A stretch of 64,000 nt of DNA, from positions 1 to 64,000 of the forward strand of contig NZ_RCHC01000002.1 in assembly GCF_003664645.1 (NCBI RefSeq). The letters run 5' to 3'. The notes under the pieces were generated by a model. The model was given only the letters and a program-made list of their open reading frames with translations, was not told the origin of the DNA and did no database searches. The number at the start of each line of letters is the position of its first letter. The stretch's first letter is position 1. Position numbers and translations under genes: made by a program. Shown in pieces: positions 38,983-49,452 of this stretch. The DNA comes from Acinetobacter chengduensis. GTDB taxonomy: Bacteria; Pseudomonadota; Gammaproteobacteria; Pseudomonadales; Moraxellaceae.

Positions 38983-39525
38983 ATGTTTAAATTTCTAGCC
39001 GGGTTCGGATCGATTGTACGTTCGCTTTGGATGGTATTCAGCCACGCAACGCGTAAACGTGACACGATTCTGTATCCAGAAGTGCCAGCAGAAGAAATCG
39101 TGCCACCACGTTTCCGTGGTCGTATTGTATTAACGCGTGACCCAGATGGCGAAGAGCGTTGTGTTGCGTGTAACCTTTGTGCGGTTGCATGTCCAGTAGG
39201 CTGTATTTCACTTCAAAAAGCTGAACAAGAAGACGGTCGTTGGTACCCAGAGTTTTTCCGTATCAACTTCTCGCGCTGTATCTTCTGTGGTATGTGTGAA
39301 GAAGCTTGTCCGACAACTGCCATTCAGTTGACGCCAGACTTCGAATTATCTGAATATGTCCGTCAAGACCTTGTATATGAGAAAGAACACTTACTTATCT
39401 CAGGTCCTGGTAAGTATCCTGACTACAACTTCTACCGTGTAACAGGTATGGCAGTTTCAGGTAAAGACAAAGGTCAAGCACAACGTGAAAGTGCACCTGT
39501 TGATGTACGGAGTCTATTACCATGA
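38983..39525 (+). CDS. nuoI: NADH-quinone oxidoreductase subunit I
   Basis: The 180-residue ferredoxin-like subunit carries clusters N6a and N6b in two Cx2Cx2Cx3CP motifs: [12 protein letters not shown] and [12 protein letters not shown]. The frame is open from a GTG at 38953 inside nuoH, but the ATG at 38983 has AGGGAG upstream and matches the usual N-terminus ([12 protein letters not shown]). Its stop overlaps the nuoJ start (ATGA). Confidence 0.95.
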   Translation: MFKFLAGFGSIVRSLWMVFSHATRKRDTILYPEVPAEEIVPPRFRGRIVLTRDPDGEERCVACNLCAVACPVGCISLQKAEQEDGRWYPEFFRINFSRCIFCGMCEEACPTTAIQLTPDFELSEYVRQDLVYEKEHLLISGPGKYPDYNFYRVTGMAVSGKDKGQAQRESAPVDVRSLLP

Positions 39526-40043
39526 TGTGGCCGTTTTATTTGATGGCACTTGTGGCCATCGTCTCTACGATTCGTGTTGTGACTAACACGAATCCAGTAC
39601 ACGCTTTATTAAGCTTAATTGTTTCATTACTTGCTGTTGCAGGTATGTTCATGATCGTGGGTGCGCCTTTTGCTGGCGCACTTGAAATCATCGTATACGC
39701 AGGTGCCATTATGGTTCTGTTCGTATTCGTTGTGATGATGTTGAACTTAGGTCAACAAACAATGGAACAAGAAAGCAAGTGGCTGACTTCATCTGCGTGG
39801 GCTTATCCTGCGTTGATGAGTTTCCTTATGGGCCTCGTTCTTGTATGGATGTTAGGTTCTGACTACACCAAACCTTCTTTGGTGATGGGTACGGAAATTG
39901 TTGGTCCTAAAGCTGTAGGTACAACACTCTTTACTCAGTACTTATTATTGGTTGAAATTGCCGCGATGTTATTGCTAGGCGCACTTGTTGCAGCATTCCA
40001 TCTTGGTAAACGTGAACCAAGTGCAGAAGAGGAAAAAGAATAA
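39522..40043 (+). CDS. nuoJ: NADH-quinone oxidoreductase subunit J
   Basis: The 173-residue membrane subunit has five predicted helices. The third includes the characteristic [20 protein letters not shown] stretch with a pi-bulge region important for coupling. Stop and start codons overlap with nuoI and nuoK at both ends, consistent with coupled translation. Confidence 0.95.
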   Translation: MMWPFYLMALVAIVSTIRVVTNTNPVHALLSLIVSLLAVAGMFMIVGAPFAGALEIIVYAGAIMVLFVFVVMMLNLGQQTMEQESKWLTSSAWAYPALMSFLMGLVLVWMLGSDYTKPSLVMGTEIVGPKAVGTTLFTQYLLLVEIAAMLLLGALVAAFHLGKREPSAEEEKE

Positions 40044-40351
40044 TGGGCAACATCCCTTTAGAACATGGTTTGATCGTTGCAACCATTCTTTTTGCACTGG
40101 GTTTCTACGGTGTAATGGTACGACGCAACCTACTATTTATTTTGATGAGCCTTGAAATCATGATGAACGCTGCTGCTTTAGCGTTCGTTTTGGCAGGGAG
40201 CGCATGGGCGCAACCCGATGGCCAAATCATGTTCATCTTGATCTTAACGCTTGCTGCAGCAGAGGCTTGTATCGGTCTTGCTATCGTCCTTCAGTTCTAT
40301 CATCGCTTCCATCATTTGGATGTAGATGCTGCTAGTGAGATGCGCGGATGA
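40043..40351 (+). CDS. nuoK: NADH-quinone oxidoreductase subunit K
   Basis: The 102-residue subunit has three membrane helices. Conserved glutamates in the second and third helices ([11 protein letters not shown] and [13 protein letters not shown]) belong to the proton channel. The gene overlaps nuoJ by one base and nuoL by four bases. Confidence 0.95.
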   Translation: MGNIPLEHGLIVATILFALGFYGVMVRRNLLFILMSLEIMMNAAALAFVLAGSAWAQPDGQIMFILILTLAAAEACIGLAIVLQFYHRFHHLDVDAASEMRG

Positions 40352-42237
40352 GCTATTTATATTTAACAGTATTATTTCCGCTCATTGGTTTTATCCTTTT
40401 AGCGGCAGGTCGTAATAACCTACCTGAAAAACTTGCAGCGGTTATTGGTGCAGGTTCTGTTGGTTTATCAGCATTATTTGCTTTGATTGCTGGCTTGGAC
40501 TTTGTTAATAACGGTTCAGTTGCAACAACACAGCATTTGTGGACTTGGTTTAGCGTGGGTGGTTTAGCACCAGGCTTCTCACTACACCTAGATGGTTTAT
40601 CATTGTTAATGATGGGCATGATTACAGGTGTAGGTTTCCTTATTCACATCTTCGCAACGTGGTACATGCGTGGTGAAGAAGATTTTGCACGTTTCTTCTC
40701 TTACTTTAACTTGTTCGTAACAAGCATGTTACTTCTCGTTTTAGGCGATAACTTAGCGTTATTGTTCTTAGGTTGGGAAGGTGTAGGTCTGTGCTCTTAT
40801 CTACTGATTGGTTACTACTACCAAAATCCTGCAAATGGTTTTGCTGCCATTAAAGCGTTCACTGTAACGCGTGTGGGTGACGTATTCTTACTGATTGCAT
40901 TGTTCTTAATCTACCAACAGTTTGGTACTTTAAACATTGCAGAAGTGGTTGCGGCTGCTCCGACTGTATTGGCACAAAGTTCATCGATCGCAATCTGGAC
41001 AGCGTTAATGTTGTTCTTGGGTGCGGCAGGTAAATCTGCGCAAATTCCATTACAAACATGGTTGGCAGATGCGATGGCTGGTCCTACACCAGTATCTGCA
41101 TTGATCCACGCAGCAACAATGGTAACAGCAGGTGTTTACCTGTGCTGCCGTATGTTCACTGTGTTTGAACAAGCGCCTGAAGTGATGATGTTTATCTCTA
41201 TCACTGGTGCGGTAACATTATTGGTTGCTGGTTTTGCTGCATTGGTACAAACGGACATCAAACGTATTCTTGCTTACTCTACAATGAGTCAGTTGGGTTA
41301 TATGTTTATGGCTGTAGGTGCTGAAGCTTACCAAGCAGGCCTATTCCACATGCTAACTCACGCATTCTTCAAGGCATTATTATTCTTGTCTTCTGGTGCG
41401 GTAATTTTGGCGTATCACCACGAACAAAACATTTTCAAAATGGGTGGCTTGTTCCATAAGAACAAATTCCTATTTGCATGTTTCGCAATTGGTGGCGGTG
41501 CGTTGGCTGCGATTCCATTCATCACAATCGGCTTCTTCTCTAAAGATGCGATCTTGGGTGCGGTATGGGTTAAAGGCCAAGCTGTTGCAGTATATGACTG
41601 CTTATACTGGACAGGTGTTGCAGGTGCGTTCTTAACTTCTATTTATACATTCCGTTTAATTTGGGTTGTATTCTTCGGTAAAGAAAACACGCCTTATCAT
41701 GAAATTAAAGGTGTAACTTACTGGGGTCCATTGGCTATCCTTGCGGTATTGTCAACAGGTCTTGCTTATGTATTAAAAGCACCAGTAACTAACATTTTAA
41801 ATGCAGCTCAAATCCCTGCGTTTAATGTTCCTGAAGCGCTTGAGCATGGTATGCACAGTGCTGAATACACAGCTGTAGGTATTGCACTTGCAGGTCTTGT
41901 GGTGGGTGTTGTGTTATTTGCCTTCGCATACAATGCAGTTAAAGCATTTGCTAAAACTTCTTTGGGTGCGGGTCTTGCGAATATCTGCCGTAATGCACTT
42001 GGTTTCGACGCGTTATACAACCTTGTATTCGTGAAACCATATTTGCTTATCGCGAAAATCTTAGGTCGTGATCCAATTGATGGCTTGTGGTTAGTATTGC
42101 CTGCACTTGTGAAAGCAGGTAACAGCTTCACTAGTTCACGTCAAACGGGTTCTTTGCGTGAATACGCATCGAGTATGGCATTCGGTACGGTTGTCTTACT
42201 AATGATCTTGGTCGTGATTCAGGTCGTGGGGAAATAA
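40348..42237 (+). CDS. nuoL: NADH-quinone oxidoreductase subunit L
   Basis: The 629-residue antiporter-like subunit at the distal end of the membrane arm has about 16 helices and the long lateral helix near the C-terminus. Conserved stretches include [19 protein letters not shown], with the channel glutamate, [20 protein letters not shown] with the conserved lysine upstream in [10 protein letters not shown], and [18 protein letters not shown]. The start overlaps nuoK; nuoM begins one base after the stop. Confidence 0.96.
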   Translation: MSYLYLTVLFPLIGFILLAAGRNNLPEKLAAVIGAGSVGLSALFALIAGLDFVNNGSVATTQHLWTWFSVGGLAPGFSLHLDGLSLLMMGMITGVGFLIHIFATWYMRGEEDFARFFSYFNLFVTSMLLLVLGDNLALLFLGWEGVGLCSYLLIGYYYQNPANGFAAIKAFTVTRVGDVFLLIALFLIYQQFGTLNIAEVVAAAPTVLAQSSSIAIWTALMLFLGAAGKSAQIPLQTWLADAMAGPTPVSALIHAATMVTAGVYLCCRMFTVFEQAPEVMMFISITGAVTLLVAGFAALVQTDIKRILAYSTMSQLGYMFMAVGAEAYQAGLFHMLTHAFFKALLFLSSGAVILAYHHEQNIFKMGGLFHKNKFLFACFAIGGGALAAIPFITIGFFSKDAILGAVWVKGQAVAVYDCLYWTGVAGAFLTSIYTFRLIWVVFFGKENTPYHEIKGVTYWGPLAILAVLSTGLAYVLKAPVTNILNAAQIPAFNVPEALEHGMHSAEYTAVGIALAGLVVGVVLFAFAYNAVKAFAKTSLGAGLANICRNALGFDALYNLVFVKPYLLIAKILGRDPIDGLWLVLPALVKAGNSFTSSRQTGSLREYASSMAFGTVVLLMILVVIQVVGK

Positions 42238-42238
42238 A

Positions 42239-43849
42239 ATGGAAGCTAATAATTTAATTTTACCCGCTCTGATCCTTATTCCGTTCATTGCAGGTTTCGC
42301 ATGCTGGTTGGTCGATAAACTCGACCAACACTTGCCACGCTATATCGCCTTGATTGGTATGCTTGTGACTTTGGGTTTAACCATTGCACTTTGGCAAACA
42401 GGTACATATAGCTATGAATTAGGTAGCCAAGCGCCGACTTGGGCTGCTCAATTCAATATTCCTTGGATTCAAACCCTCGGAATTAACATTCACCTTGCGG
42501 TGGATGGTTTATCACTTCTTATGGTGGGTTTAACTGCACTCCTTGGTGTGTTGGCAGTGGGCTGTTCATGGGGTGAGATTCAAAAGAATGTTGGTTTCTT
42601 CCACTTAAACCTTTTATGGTCTTTGGGTGGTGTAATCGGTGTGTTCCTTGCCATTGATTTGTTCTTGTTCTTCTTCTTCTGGGAGATGATGCTTGTACCA
42701 ATCTACTTCTTAATCGCACTTTGGGGTCACCGTGGTGCGGAAGGTAAGTCACGCGTTTACGCAGCAACTAAATTCTTCATCTATACACAAGTTGCTGGTT
42801 TAATCATGTTGATCGGTATCCTTGGCTTAGTTGCTGTAGGTTACTCATTAAATGGTCAAATCAACTTCAACTACAACTACTTAATGGGCGTTGCTCATAC
42901 AGTAGAAGCTCAAGCACCAGCACTTGCTTATGCATTTATGGTATGTTTGTTCATTGGTTTTGCGGTAAAACTTCCAGTTTTCCCATTACATGGCTGGTTA
43001 CCAGATGCACATGCTCAAGCACCAACAGCAGGTTCTGTTGACTTAGCAGGTATCTTGATTAAAACAGCGGCATACGGCTTACTTCGTTTCGTTATTCCAT
43101 TCTTCCCAATGGCTTCAGCACAATTTGCTGATATCGCGATTATTTTGGGTCTGATTGGTATTTTCTACGGCGCGTGGTGTGCATTCCAGCAAACAGATAT
43201 GAAACGTCTATTGGCGTATACGTCTATTTCGCACATGGGATTTGTACTTCTTGCGATTTACGCGGGTAACATCTTAACCTTCCAAGGTTTGATGATTATG
43301 ATGTTGGCTCATGGCTTGTCATCTGCTGCCTTGTTCATTATGTGTGGTCAGGTTTACGAACGTCTTCATACGCGTGATATGCGTTTGATGGGTGGTATTC
43401 GTGGTCAGTTTAAATATCTTGCATTCTTCTTGATGTTCTTTGTTGCTGCGCTTGTGGGTATCCCAGGTCTAGGTAACTTCATCGGTGAATTCCTGATCTT
43501 GATGGGTTCATACGCAAAATTCCCTGTGTACACAATTCTTGCTGCGGTAAGCCTTGTATTCGCTGGTTTGTATGGTTTGATCCTGATTCACAAAGCACTC
43601 TTTGGTACGCCAAATGAAGAGCAAAAAGCACATTATTCATCTCCATTAAAAGATTTGAATGTACGTGAAGTTGTGATTCTACTGATCTGTGCGTTGGGTC
43701 TGGTGTGGTTGGGTCTATTCCCACAAACGTTCCTTGACGTTTCTAATTCAAGCATGGCGTGGTTAGCGAACAGCTACATTCCTGTTCAAGAAACAGTTGA
43801 GACAGTTCATCAGGCTGTTGTTTCAGCTGAAAATGTGGAGATGCAATAA
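42239..43849 (+). CDS. nuoM: NADH-quinone oxidoreductase subunit M
   Basis: The 536-residue antiporter-like proton-pumping subunit has about 14 helices. FFFFWEMMLVPIYFLI holds the key glutamate, KLPVFPLHGWLPDAHAQAPT the central lysine and histidines, and MLAHGLSSAALFIMCGQVYE lies in the C-terminal half. nuoN follows after three bases. Confidence 0.96.
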   Translation: MEANNLILPALILIPFIAGFACWLVDKLDQHLPRYIALIGMLVTLGLTIALWQTGTYSYELGSQAPTWAAQFNIPWIQTLGINIHLAVDGLSLLMVGLTALLGVLAVGCSWGEIQKNVGFFHLNLLWSLGGVIGVFLAIDLFLFFFFWEMMLVPIYFLIALWGHRGAEGKSRVYAATKFFIYTQVAGLIMLIGILGLVAVGYSLNGQINFNYNYLMGVAHTVEAQAPALAYAFMVCLFIGFAVKLPVFPLHGWLPDAHAQAPTAGSVDLAGILIKTAAYGLLRFVIPFFPMASAQFADIAIILGLIGIFYGAWCAFQQTDMKRLLAYTSISHMGFVLLAIYAGNILTFQGLMIMMLAHGLSSAALFIMCGQVYERLHTRDMRLMGGIRGQFKYLAFFLMFFVAALVGIPGLGNFIGEFLILMGSYAKFPVYTILAAVSLVFAGLYGLILIHKALFGTPNEEQKAHYSSPLKDLNVREVVILLICALGLVWLGLFPQTFLDVSNSSMAWLANSYIPVQETVETVHQAVVSAENVEMQ

Positions 43850-43852
43850 GTC

Positions 43853-45397
43853 ATGAACTTCACAATGTCATTTGCAGAGCTTATGCCTCTAGCGCCAGTC
43901 ATGATCGTTGCTTTAACAGCAGTGGTGGTGATGTTGCTGGTTGCGATCAAGCGTAATCATAATTTAGCAGCAACTACATCCGTTATCGGTTTGAACCTTG
44001 CTGCCTTATATATCGTATTCATTGTGCTTGCTGGTCAATACGCACCTGCAAACGTAATGAATCTATTCATCGTAGATCCGTTTACGATGCTGTATCAGTT
44101 TGTGATTGTGGTAGCAGCACTTGCATGTTGCACGCTGTCTCATGCGTATATTGAAACGTATAAAGACAACCGCGAAGAACTTTACATCCTTATGCTTGTA
44201 TCTGTAACAGGTGCAATGCTTATGGTTGCAAGTACAAGCTATGCGTCGTTCTTTATTAGCCTTGAGTTAATGTCGATTCCTGTATACGGCTTATTGGCGT
44301 ACACACATCAACGTTCTCAATCGCTTGAAGCGGGTGTGAAGTACCTTGTACTTTCTGCAACAGCTTCTGCAATGTTGCTCATGGGTATGGCTTATGTATA
44401 TGCATACACAGGTAGATTAAACTTCGTATCTGAGCCAGGTAAATTATTTACAACATTTGGTCAACCAGCTGTTGTACTTGGTTTAGCGCTTATTGTATTT
44501 GCAGTTGCATTTAAATTGTCTCTTGCGCCATTCCATAAATGGACACCAGACGTATATGCAGGCGCTCCAGCACCTATCGCAACTTTCCTTGCGACTGTTG
44601 CTAAAGTGGCGATGATTGGCTTATTTGTTCGTTACTTATTATCTTCAGGTTTAATCCTTGCAGATAGCTTCGTAACACTATTGACTATCATTGCAGTACT
44701 TTCGATTCTTGCAGGTAACTTACTTGCAGTTCGTCAAGTAAACTTGAAACGTATCCTTGCATACTCTTCAATTGCACACTTTGGTTATTTGTTGGTTGCA
44801 ATTATCAGTGCGAAAAATACTGATTTCTTACAACTTCAAGGTTTTGCAACTTTTGAATCTGTAAACATTTATGTAATTACTTATGTGTTAACGACTATTG
44901 GTGCATTTGGTGTTGTAACACTGATGTCTAGTCCATATAACAATACAGATGAAGCAGGTAGCTTAGCTGAATACCGTGGTTTGTTCTGGCGTCGTCCAGT
45001 ATTAACTGCAACTTTAACAGTAATGATGCTGTCTCTTGCAGGTATTCCTTTAACTGCTGGCTTCATTGGTAAGTTCATGGTTGTAAAAGCTGCTGTTGCT
45101 GGCCAAGAATGGTTCCTAGCTGCAATGGTGATTATTGGTTCAGGTATTGGCTTGTACTACTACTTACGTGTCATGGTTGTACTTTATATGACACCACCAG
45201 AAAACCCACGTATCGATGCTGTCGATCATTGGGGCCAAAAAGTCGGTGGTATCATGGTGTTAGGCGCAGCTGCTTTGGTATTGTTGATTGGTGTATATCC
45301 AGACCCAATCATTGCAATCTCTAAAGTTGCTTTCTTTGCCATTTCACCAGAATTACAACAGTTCATTTTGTCTTTAGTACAAAGCGGATTTAACTAA
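43853..45397 (+). CDS. nuoN: NADH-quinone oxidoreductase subunit N
   Basis: The 514-residue last gene of the operon is the third antiporter-like subunit, with about 14 helices. It has FFISLELMSIPVYGLLAY with the conserved glutamate and FKLSLAPFHKWTPDVYAGAP in the middle. A strong terminator lies 26 bases after the stop, ending the operon of about 15 kb. Confidence 0.96.
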   Translation: MNFTMSFAELMPLAPVMIVALTAVVVMLLVAIKRNHNLAATTSVIGLNLAALYIVFIVLAGQYAPANVMNLFIVDPFTMLYQFVIVVAALACCTLSHAYIETYKDNREELYILMLVSVTGAMLMVASTSYASFFISLELMSIPVYGLLAYTHQRSQSLEAGVKYLVLSATASAMLLMGMAYVYAYTGRLNFVSEPGKLFTTFGQPAVVLGLALIVFAVAFKLSLAPFHKWTPDVYAGAPAPIATFLATVAKVAMIGLFVRYLLSSGLILADSFVTLLTIIAVLSILAGNLLAVRQVNLKRILAYSSIAHFGYLLVAIISAKNTDFLQLQGFATFESVNIYVITYVLTTIGAFGVVTLMSSPYNNTDEAGSLAEYRGLFWRRPVLTATLTVMMLSLAGIPLTAGFIGKFMVVKAAVAGQEWFLAAMVIIGSGIGLYYYLRVMVVLYMTPPENPRIDAVDHWGQKVGGIMVLGAAALVLLIGVYPDPIIAISKVAFFAISPELQQFILSLVQSGFN

Positions 45398-45422
45398 TTT
45401 AGCTATTTAGCTGAGTTATTAC

Positions 45423-45452
45423 AAAAAAGCCTCCTGTAAAGGGGGCTTTTTT
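45423..45452 (+). terminator. Terminator of the nuo operon
   Basis: AAAAAAGCCTCC pairs with GGGGGCTTTTTT (one G-U pair) around a short loop, with a long T-run. Confidence 0.9.
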
Positions 45453-45477
45453 ATTTTTATCGGACGGCAAAATTTAC

Positions 45478-45483
45478 TATAAT
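45478..45483 (+). promoter_or_regulatory. Putative -10 element of upp
   Basis: A consensus TATAAT lies 38 bases before the upp start codon. The matching -35 position (45455-45460, TTTTAT) is poor. Confidence 0.5.
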
Positions 45484-45520
45484 AGCTAGAATTTGATCTT
45501 AACCTTTTAGGTGTTCTCCC

Positions 45521-46156
45521 GTGGCTATCCATGAAATCCGTCATCCATTAATCCGTCATAAACTTGGCTTATTGCGCCGTGCTGACATCAGCACTAAAAA
45601 CTTCCGTGAACTTGCGCAAGAAGTAACGATGTTGTTGACTTATGAAGCAACGAAAGACTTGCCAGTTTGTGACCATGAAATTGATGGTTGGGCAGGTAAA
45701 GTATCTGTAGACCGTATTGCAGGTAAAAAAATCACGGTTGTGCCAATTTTACGTGCAGGTATTGGCATGTTGGATGGTTTCTTAAATCTCATTCCAAGTG
45801 CAAAAGTTTCAGTACTTGGTTTAGAGCGTGACGAAGAAACACTTGAAGCGCGTACTTACTATAAAAAATTAGTACCAGACGTACAAAACCGTATTGCAAT
45901 GATCATCGACCCAATGCTTGCAACAGGTTCTTCTTTGGTTGCTGCAATTGATGTACTAAAAGCAAGTGGCTGTAAAGATATTCGTGTAATGGTATTGGTT
46001 GCTGCGCCAGAAGGGATCAAACGTGTTGAAACTGCACATCCAGATGTGACAATTTTCACAGCTTCTGTAGACAACGGTATTAATGAAAACGGCTACATCG
46101 TTCCAGGTTTAGGCGATGCAGGCGACAAAATTTTTGGTTCAGTACAAAAAGACTAA
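45521..46156 (+). CDS. upp: Uracil phosphoribosyltransferase
   Basis: Upp converts uracil and PRPP to UMP in pyrimidine salvage. The 211-residue product shows the family N-terminus with [12 protein letters not shown] (residues 8-19), [12 protein letters not shown], the PRPP-binding loop [12 protein letters not shown], and the uracil-binding [11 protein letters not shown] near the C-terminus. The start codon is GTG at 45521 with AGGTG about 7 bases upstream. It is a single gene with its own promoter and terminator. Confidence 0.96.
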   Translation: MAIHEIRHPLIRHKLGLLRRADISTKNFRELAQEVTMLLTYEATKDLPVCDHEIDGWAGKVSVDRIAGKKITVVPILRAGIGMLDGFLNLIPSAKVSVLGLERDEETLEARTYYKKLVPDVQNRIAMIIDPMLATGSSLVAAIDVLKASGCKDIRVMVLVAAPEGIKRVETAHPDVTIFTASVDNGINENGYIVPGLGDAGDKIFGSVQKD

Positions 46157-46171
46157 TTTTTGCACTGAATG

Positions 46172-46200
46172 AAAAAAGAGGCTTTCATAGCCTCTTTTTT
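46172..46200. terminator. Terminator after upp
   Basis: AAAAAAGAGGCT and AGCCTCTTTTTT form a perfect stem with a five-base loop. Confidence 0.92.
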
Positions 46201-46239
46201 ATATAATGATGAACAGATATTTGAGTATAGGACAGTAGC

Positions 46240-46533
46240 ATGAAAGACGAAGTGTACGTAGGCAAAGTCAAACAATATGATCCTGAAAAAGGCTATGGCT
46301 TTATCGGTTCATCTGAAGGAGATATTTTCTTCCATATTTCAGATTTTCCATCTGCAGATGGCGAACCAAAACGTCATGACCGCGTAAAATTTACCGCAGT
46401 GAAAAATGGCGATAAATTTAAAGCGGTCAAGATTGAACGTGTAGAAGACAATTCAGCCAAAGCGAAAAAAACTAAAATCGTGCAAAATAATAAATCTATT
46501 ACATCAGCTTTGTTATCAAACTTTAAGCGTTAA
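46240..46533 (+). CDS. Cold-shock-domain protein
   Basis: The 97-residue product has an N-terminal cold shock domain (residues 4-68) with RNP1 KGYGFIG (17-23) and RNP2 DIFFHIS (28-34), which bind single-stranded nucleic acid, mostly RNA. A basic C-terminal tail of about 30 residues (AKAKKTKIVQNNKS) makes it longer than CspA-type proteins of about 70. A TATAAT lies at 46202-46207, giving only a short leader, unlike the long leaders of true cold-shock csp genes, so it may be constitutive. A terminator follows. Confidence 0.85.
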   Translation: MKDEVYVGKVKQYDPEKGYGFIGSSEGDIFFHISDFPSADGEPKRHDRVKFTAVKNGDKFKAVKIERVEDNSAKAKKTKIVQNNKSITSALLSNFKR

Positions 46534-46582
46534 GTCATTTTTCTGCTGTCTAGATTCTGTATAACAGGTTCAATGCAGTAAT

Positions 46583-46615
46583 AAAAAAAGAGGGGCAACT
46601 TGCCTCTTTTTTTAT
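46583..46615 (+). terminator. Terminator after the cold-shock-domain gene
   Basis: AAAAAGAGG-G-GCA and TGCCTCTTTTT form a stem with one bulged G and a short loop, with a long T-run. Confidence 0.8.
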
Positions 46616-46859
46616 TGGGTTTGTGAAGGATTAGATTTTTAAATATACAGTGCCTTTTTTAACTCAATTGTATTTAGAACAGATAGAAATTTAGATTTAT
46701 TTAAGTTGTTTATCAGTGAAAGACATTTTAATTGCTATGGCTGAAAAACAAGCAACAAGCCTGTATGAATTTTTTAAATAATCTATAGATTATCAATATC
46801 TTGTACATTTAAATGCACTGAGTTTTTAGCTTTCAATCTCGCGATATCATCTTTAGGGT

Positions 46860-46888
46860 TATACAGCGCAGACTGAGATGACTATAAT
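46860..46888 (+). promoter_or_regulatory. Putative rep promoter
   Basis: TATACA (46860-46865) and a perfect TATAAT (46883-46888) are 17 bases apart, and GAGGA precedes the rep ATG about 20 bases later. Confidence 0.6.
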
Positions 46889-46916
46889 CGACACCGAATC
46901 AGGATGAGGAATCACT

Positions 46917-48956
46917 ATGTCACTCGCAAGTCAGTTAAACGACAAGCAACTTGAAGCCATGAAATATACTCAAGGACCCTTGTTAGTGCTTGCAGGTGCA
47001 GGTTCAGGCAAGACCTCAGTGATTACCCGTAAAATTGCGTATTTGGTGAAGCACTGCGGTATTCCCGCGCATCGTATTACGGCTATGACCTTCACCAATA
47101 AAGCTGCACGTGAAATGAAAGAACGTGTAACTAAATTATTAACGCGTGAAGAATCTAAAGGCTTGTCCGTTTCGACTTTCCATACTTTTGGTTTAAATTT
47201 ACTACGTCTTGAGCTTAAAAATACCCCGCTTAAAAATAACTTCTCTATTTTAGATGCAGATGATTGCAAACGCATTTTGATGGACTTGATGCATCGTGAC
47301 AATTTATCTGGTGCTGAAAGTAAAGAACTGATTGCGAAAGCCATGAAAATGATTTCGGATTGGAAAAATGACCTGATTCCACCAGAGCAAGCACACACTA
47401 CCTGTGAAACGGCGGAAGATGTGCAAATGGCACATTTGTATCAACTTTATGAGCGAAATTTGCGTGCGTACAATGCTGTCGATTTTGACGATTTAATTGT
47501 AATGCCAACACGCCTATTACAAGAAAATGCCGAAGTACGTGAACGTTGGCAAAACCGAATCCGCTATTTATTGGTCGATGAATATCAAGATACCAATACC
47601 GCGCAGTATATATTGGTTAAGCTCTTGGTGGGGGTGATGGGTCAATTTACCGCGGTAGGTGATGATGACCAATCCATTTATGCATGGCGCGGTGCAAAGC
47701 CTGAAAACATGGCCTTGTTGAATGAAGATTTTCGCAATCTAAAAGTGATTAAGCTGGAACAGAATTATCGTTCGACCAGTCGTATTTTAAAAGCAGCCAA
47801 TACTGTGATTGGCAATAACCCACATATTTTTGATAAAAAATTATGGTCAGATAAAGGCCATGGCGATGTGATCCGTGTGATTACCTGCCGTAATGATGAT
47901 GATGAAGCAGAACGCGTAGTTAAAGATTTAATTACCCACAAATTAATGAATGGCAAAAACTGGAAAGATTATGCCATTTTATATCGTGGTAATTTCCAAG
48001 CGCGAATTTTAGAGACACAGCTTCGCCAAATGCAGATTCCCTATAAGTTATCGGGTGGTCAATCATTCTTCGCGCGTTCTGAAATCAAAGACTTAATGAG
48101 TTATTTGCGTCTGATTATTAACCCAGAAGATGACAGTGCATTTTTACGTATTATTAATACACCAAAACGTGCAATTGGACCTGTGACTTTAGAGAAGCTT
48201 GGCTTGTTTGCACAAGAGAGTAATCAGTCTTTGTTAGCATCTTCAGGTGATCAGCGCTTAAGCATGGCAATTCCTAAAAAAGCCACCACGCAATTGGCAG
48301 AATTTCATGACTTCATTGATCGTTTTACCCGTAATCTAATTGAAGATGATGAACCCGTGCCGATTATCCGTCAAATGATGGTTGAAGCTGGCTATATTGA
48401 TTATGTGAAAGAAACGGCAGCTACGCCAGCACAGGAAAAAACCAAGCTCGACAATATTGAAGTACTGTATAGCAGTATTCAAAGTTTGATTAACCGTGCT
48501 GAAGATGTGGATGAAAAGAACATTGAAAGTGTGATTCGTAAAATGGTCTTGCTGGATATGTTAGAGCAACAGCAAGAAGAAGAAGATACGGATAAGGTCA
48601 ATTTATTAACCTTACATGCATCGAAAGGTTTGGAATTTCCTTATGTCTACCTTATTGGTTTAGAAGAGGAAATTTTGCCCCATAAAAACTCCATTGCGGC
48701 TGAAACGGTGGAAGAAGAACGCCGACTGATGTATGTGGGGATTACCCGTGCACGTCAGGGCTTAACCATTACTTTGGCTGAGCAGCGCAAAGCGGGTGGG
48801 CAAATGAAACAAATGACGCCAAGTCGCTTCTTAGATGAGTTGCCACAAGATGAACTAGATTGGTTGGGTCGTAAGAAAAAACTGGCTGGCAATATTGATC
48901 CGAAATTGCAAGCGCAACATTACTTAGAAAATTTACGTGCGCTGATTAAGCGCTAA
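46917..48956 (+). CDS. rep: ATP-dependent DNA helicase Rep
   Basis: This is a superfamily 1A helicase of 679 residues moving 3' to 5', used in replication restart and in clearing proteins ahead of forks. Motif Q is QLNDKQLEAM at the start, Walker A AGAGSGKT lies at residues 26-33, motif Ia is MTFTNKAAREMK, motif II LLVDEYQDTN, motif III VGDDDQSIYAWRGA, motif IV QNYRS, motif V VNLLTLHASKGLE and motif VI VGITRARQGL. QDTN and length fit Rep rather than UvrD (about 720) or PcrA. It stands alone, with dut 43 bases downstream and possibly co-transcribed. Confidence 0.93.
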   Translation: MSLASQLNDKQLEAMKYTQGPLLVLAGAGSGKTSVITRKIAYLVKHCGIPAHRITAMTFTNKAAREMKERVTKLLTREESKGLSVSTFHTFGLNLLRLELKNTPLKNNFSILDADDCKRILMDLMHRDNLSGAESKELIAKAMKMISDWKNDLIPPEQAHTTCETAEDVQMAHLYQLYERNLRAYNAVDFDDLIVMPTRLLQENAEVRERWQNRIRYLLVDEYQDTNTAQYILVKLLVGVMGQFTAVGDDDQSIYAWRGAKPENMALLNEDFRNLKVIKLEQNYRSTSRILKAANTVIGNNPHIFDKKLWSDKGHGDVIRVITCRNDDDEAERVVKDLITHKLMNGKNWKDYAILYRGNFQARILETQLRQMQIPYKLSGGQSFFARSEIKDLMSYLRLIINPEDDSAFLRIINTPKRAIGPVTLEKLGLFAQESNQSLLASSGDQRLSMAIPKKATTQLAEFHDFIDRFTRNLIEDDEPVPIIRQMMVEAGYIDYVKETAATPAQEKTKLDNIEVLYSSIQSLINRAEDVDEKNIESVIRKMVLLDMLEQQQEEEDTDKVNLLTLHASKGLEFPYVYLIGLEEEILPHKNSIAAETVEEERRLMYVGITRARQGLTITLAEQRKAGGQMKQMTPSRFLDELPQDELDWLGRKKKLAGNIDPKLQAQHYLENLRALIKR

Positions 48957-48999
48957 TGAGCAATTTGTAAAATTAGTTACATTGAAATAGGAATGAAAC

Positions 49000-49452
49000 A
49001 TGAAAGTTCAAGTTAAAGTACTCGACTCACGTTTAGGTACAGAATGGCCAATGCCAGCTTATGCGACTGCTGGTTCTGCTGGTCTAGATTTACGTGCTTG
49101 CGTTACAGAAACCACCGTGATTGAGCCAGGTCAAACTGTATTAATCAAAACTGGCTTGGCAATTTACATTGAAGATGTCAATTTTGCAGGCATGATTTTG
49201 CCACGTTCTGGCCTTGGTCATAAACATGGCATCGTGTTAGGCAACTTGGTCGGTTTGATTGATTCAGATTACCAAGGCGAATTGATGGTTTCTGTATGGA
49301 ATCGCAGTCAAACTGCATTTAGTTTAGAACCAGGTGAGCGTTTGGCACAGTATGTATTGGTGCCTGTGGTACAAGCACAATTCGATTTAGTTGAAGAGTT
49401 TGAAGCAACTGAACGTGGTGCTGGTGGTTTTGGTCATACTGGCAAAAACTAA
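49000..49452 (+). CDS. dut: dUTP diphosphatase
   Basis: Dut hydrolyses dUTP to dUMP and pyrophosphate, keeping uracil out of DNA and supplying thymidylate synthesis. The 150-residue product shows the trimeric dUTPase motifs: SAGLDLRA (motif 1), PRSGLG (motif 2), [11 protein letters not shown] (motif 3, catalytic Asp), ERLAQYV (motif 4) and the flexible tail [11 protein letters not shown] (motif 5). It precedes algC and argB, the same order as in Pseudomonas aeruginosa. Confidence 0.95.
   Translation: MKVQVKVLDSRLGTEWPMPAYATAGSAGLDLRACVTETTVIEPGQTVLIKTGLAIYIEDVNFAGMILPRSGLGHKHGIVLGNLVGLIDSDYQGELMVSVWNRSQTAFSLEPGERLAQYVLVPVVQAQFDLVEEFEATERGAGGFGHTGKN

Larger units (their letters stand above)
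46534..46916. other. Intergenic region before rep
   Basis: It contains the terminator at 46583-46615, AT-rich DNA without a gene, and the rep promoter near 46860-46888. A 14-codon frame at about 46738 has no supporting signal. Confidence 0.55.

Noticed and set aside
46970..47398. 142-codon minus-strand frame inside rep
   Set aside because: It is the shadow of the strongly conserved rep coding sequence.
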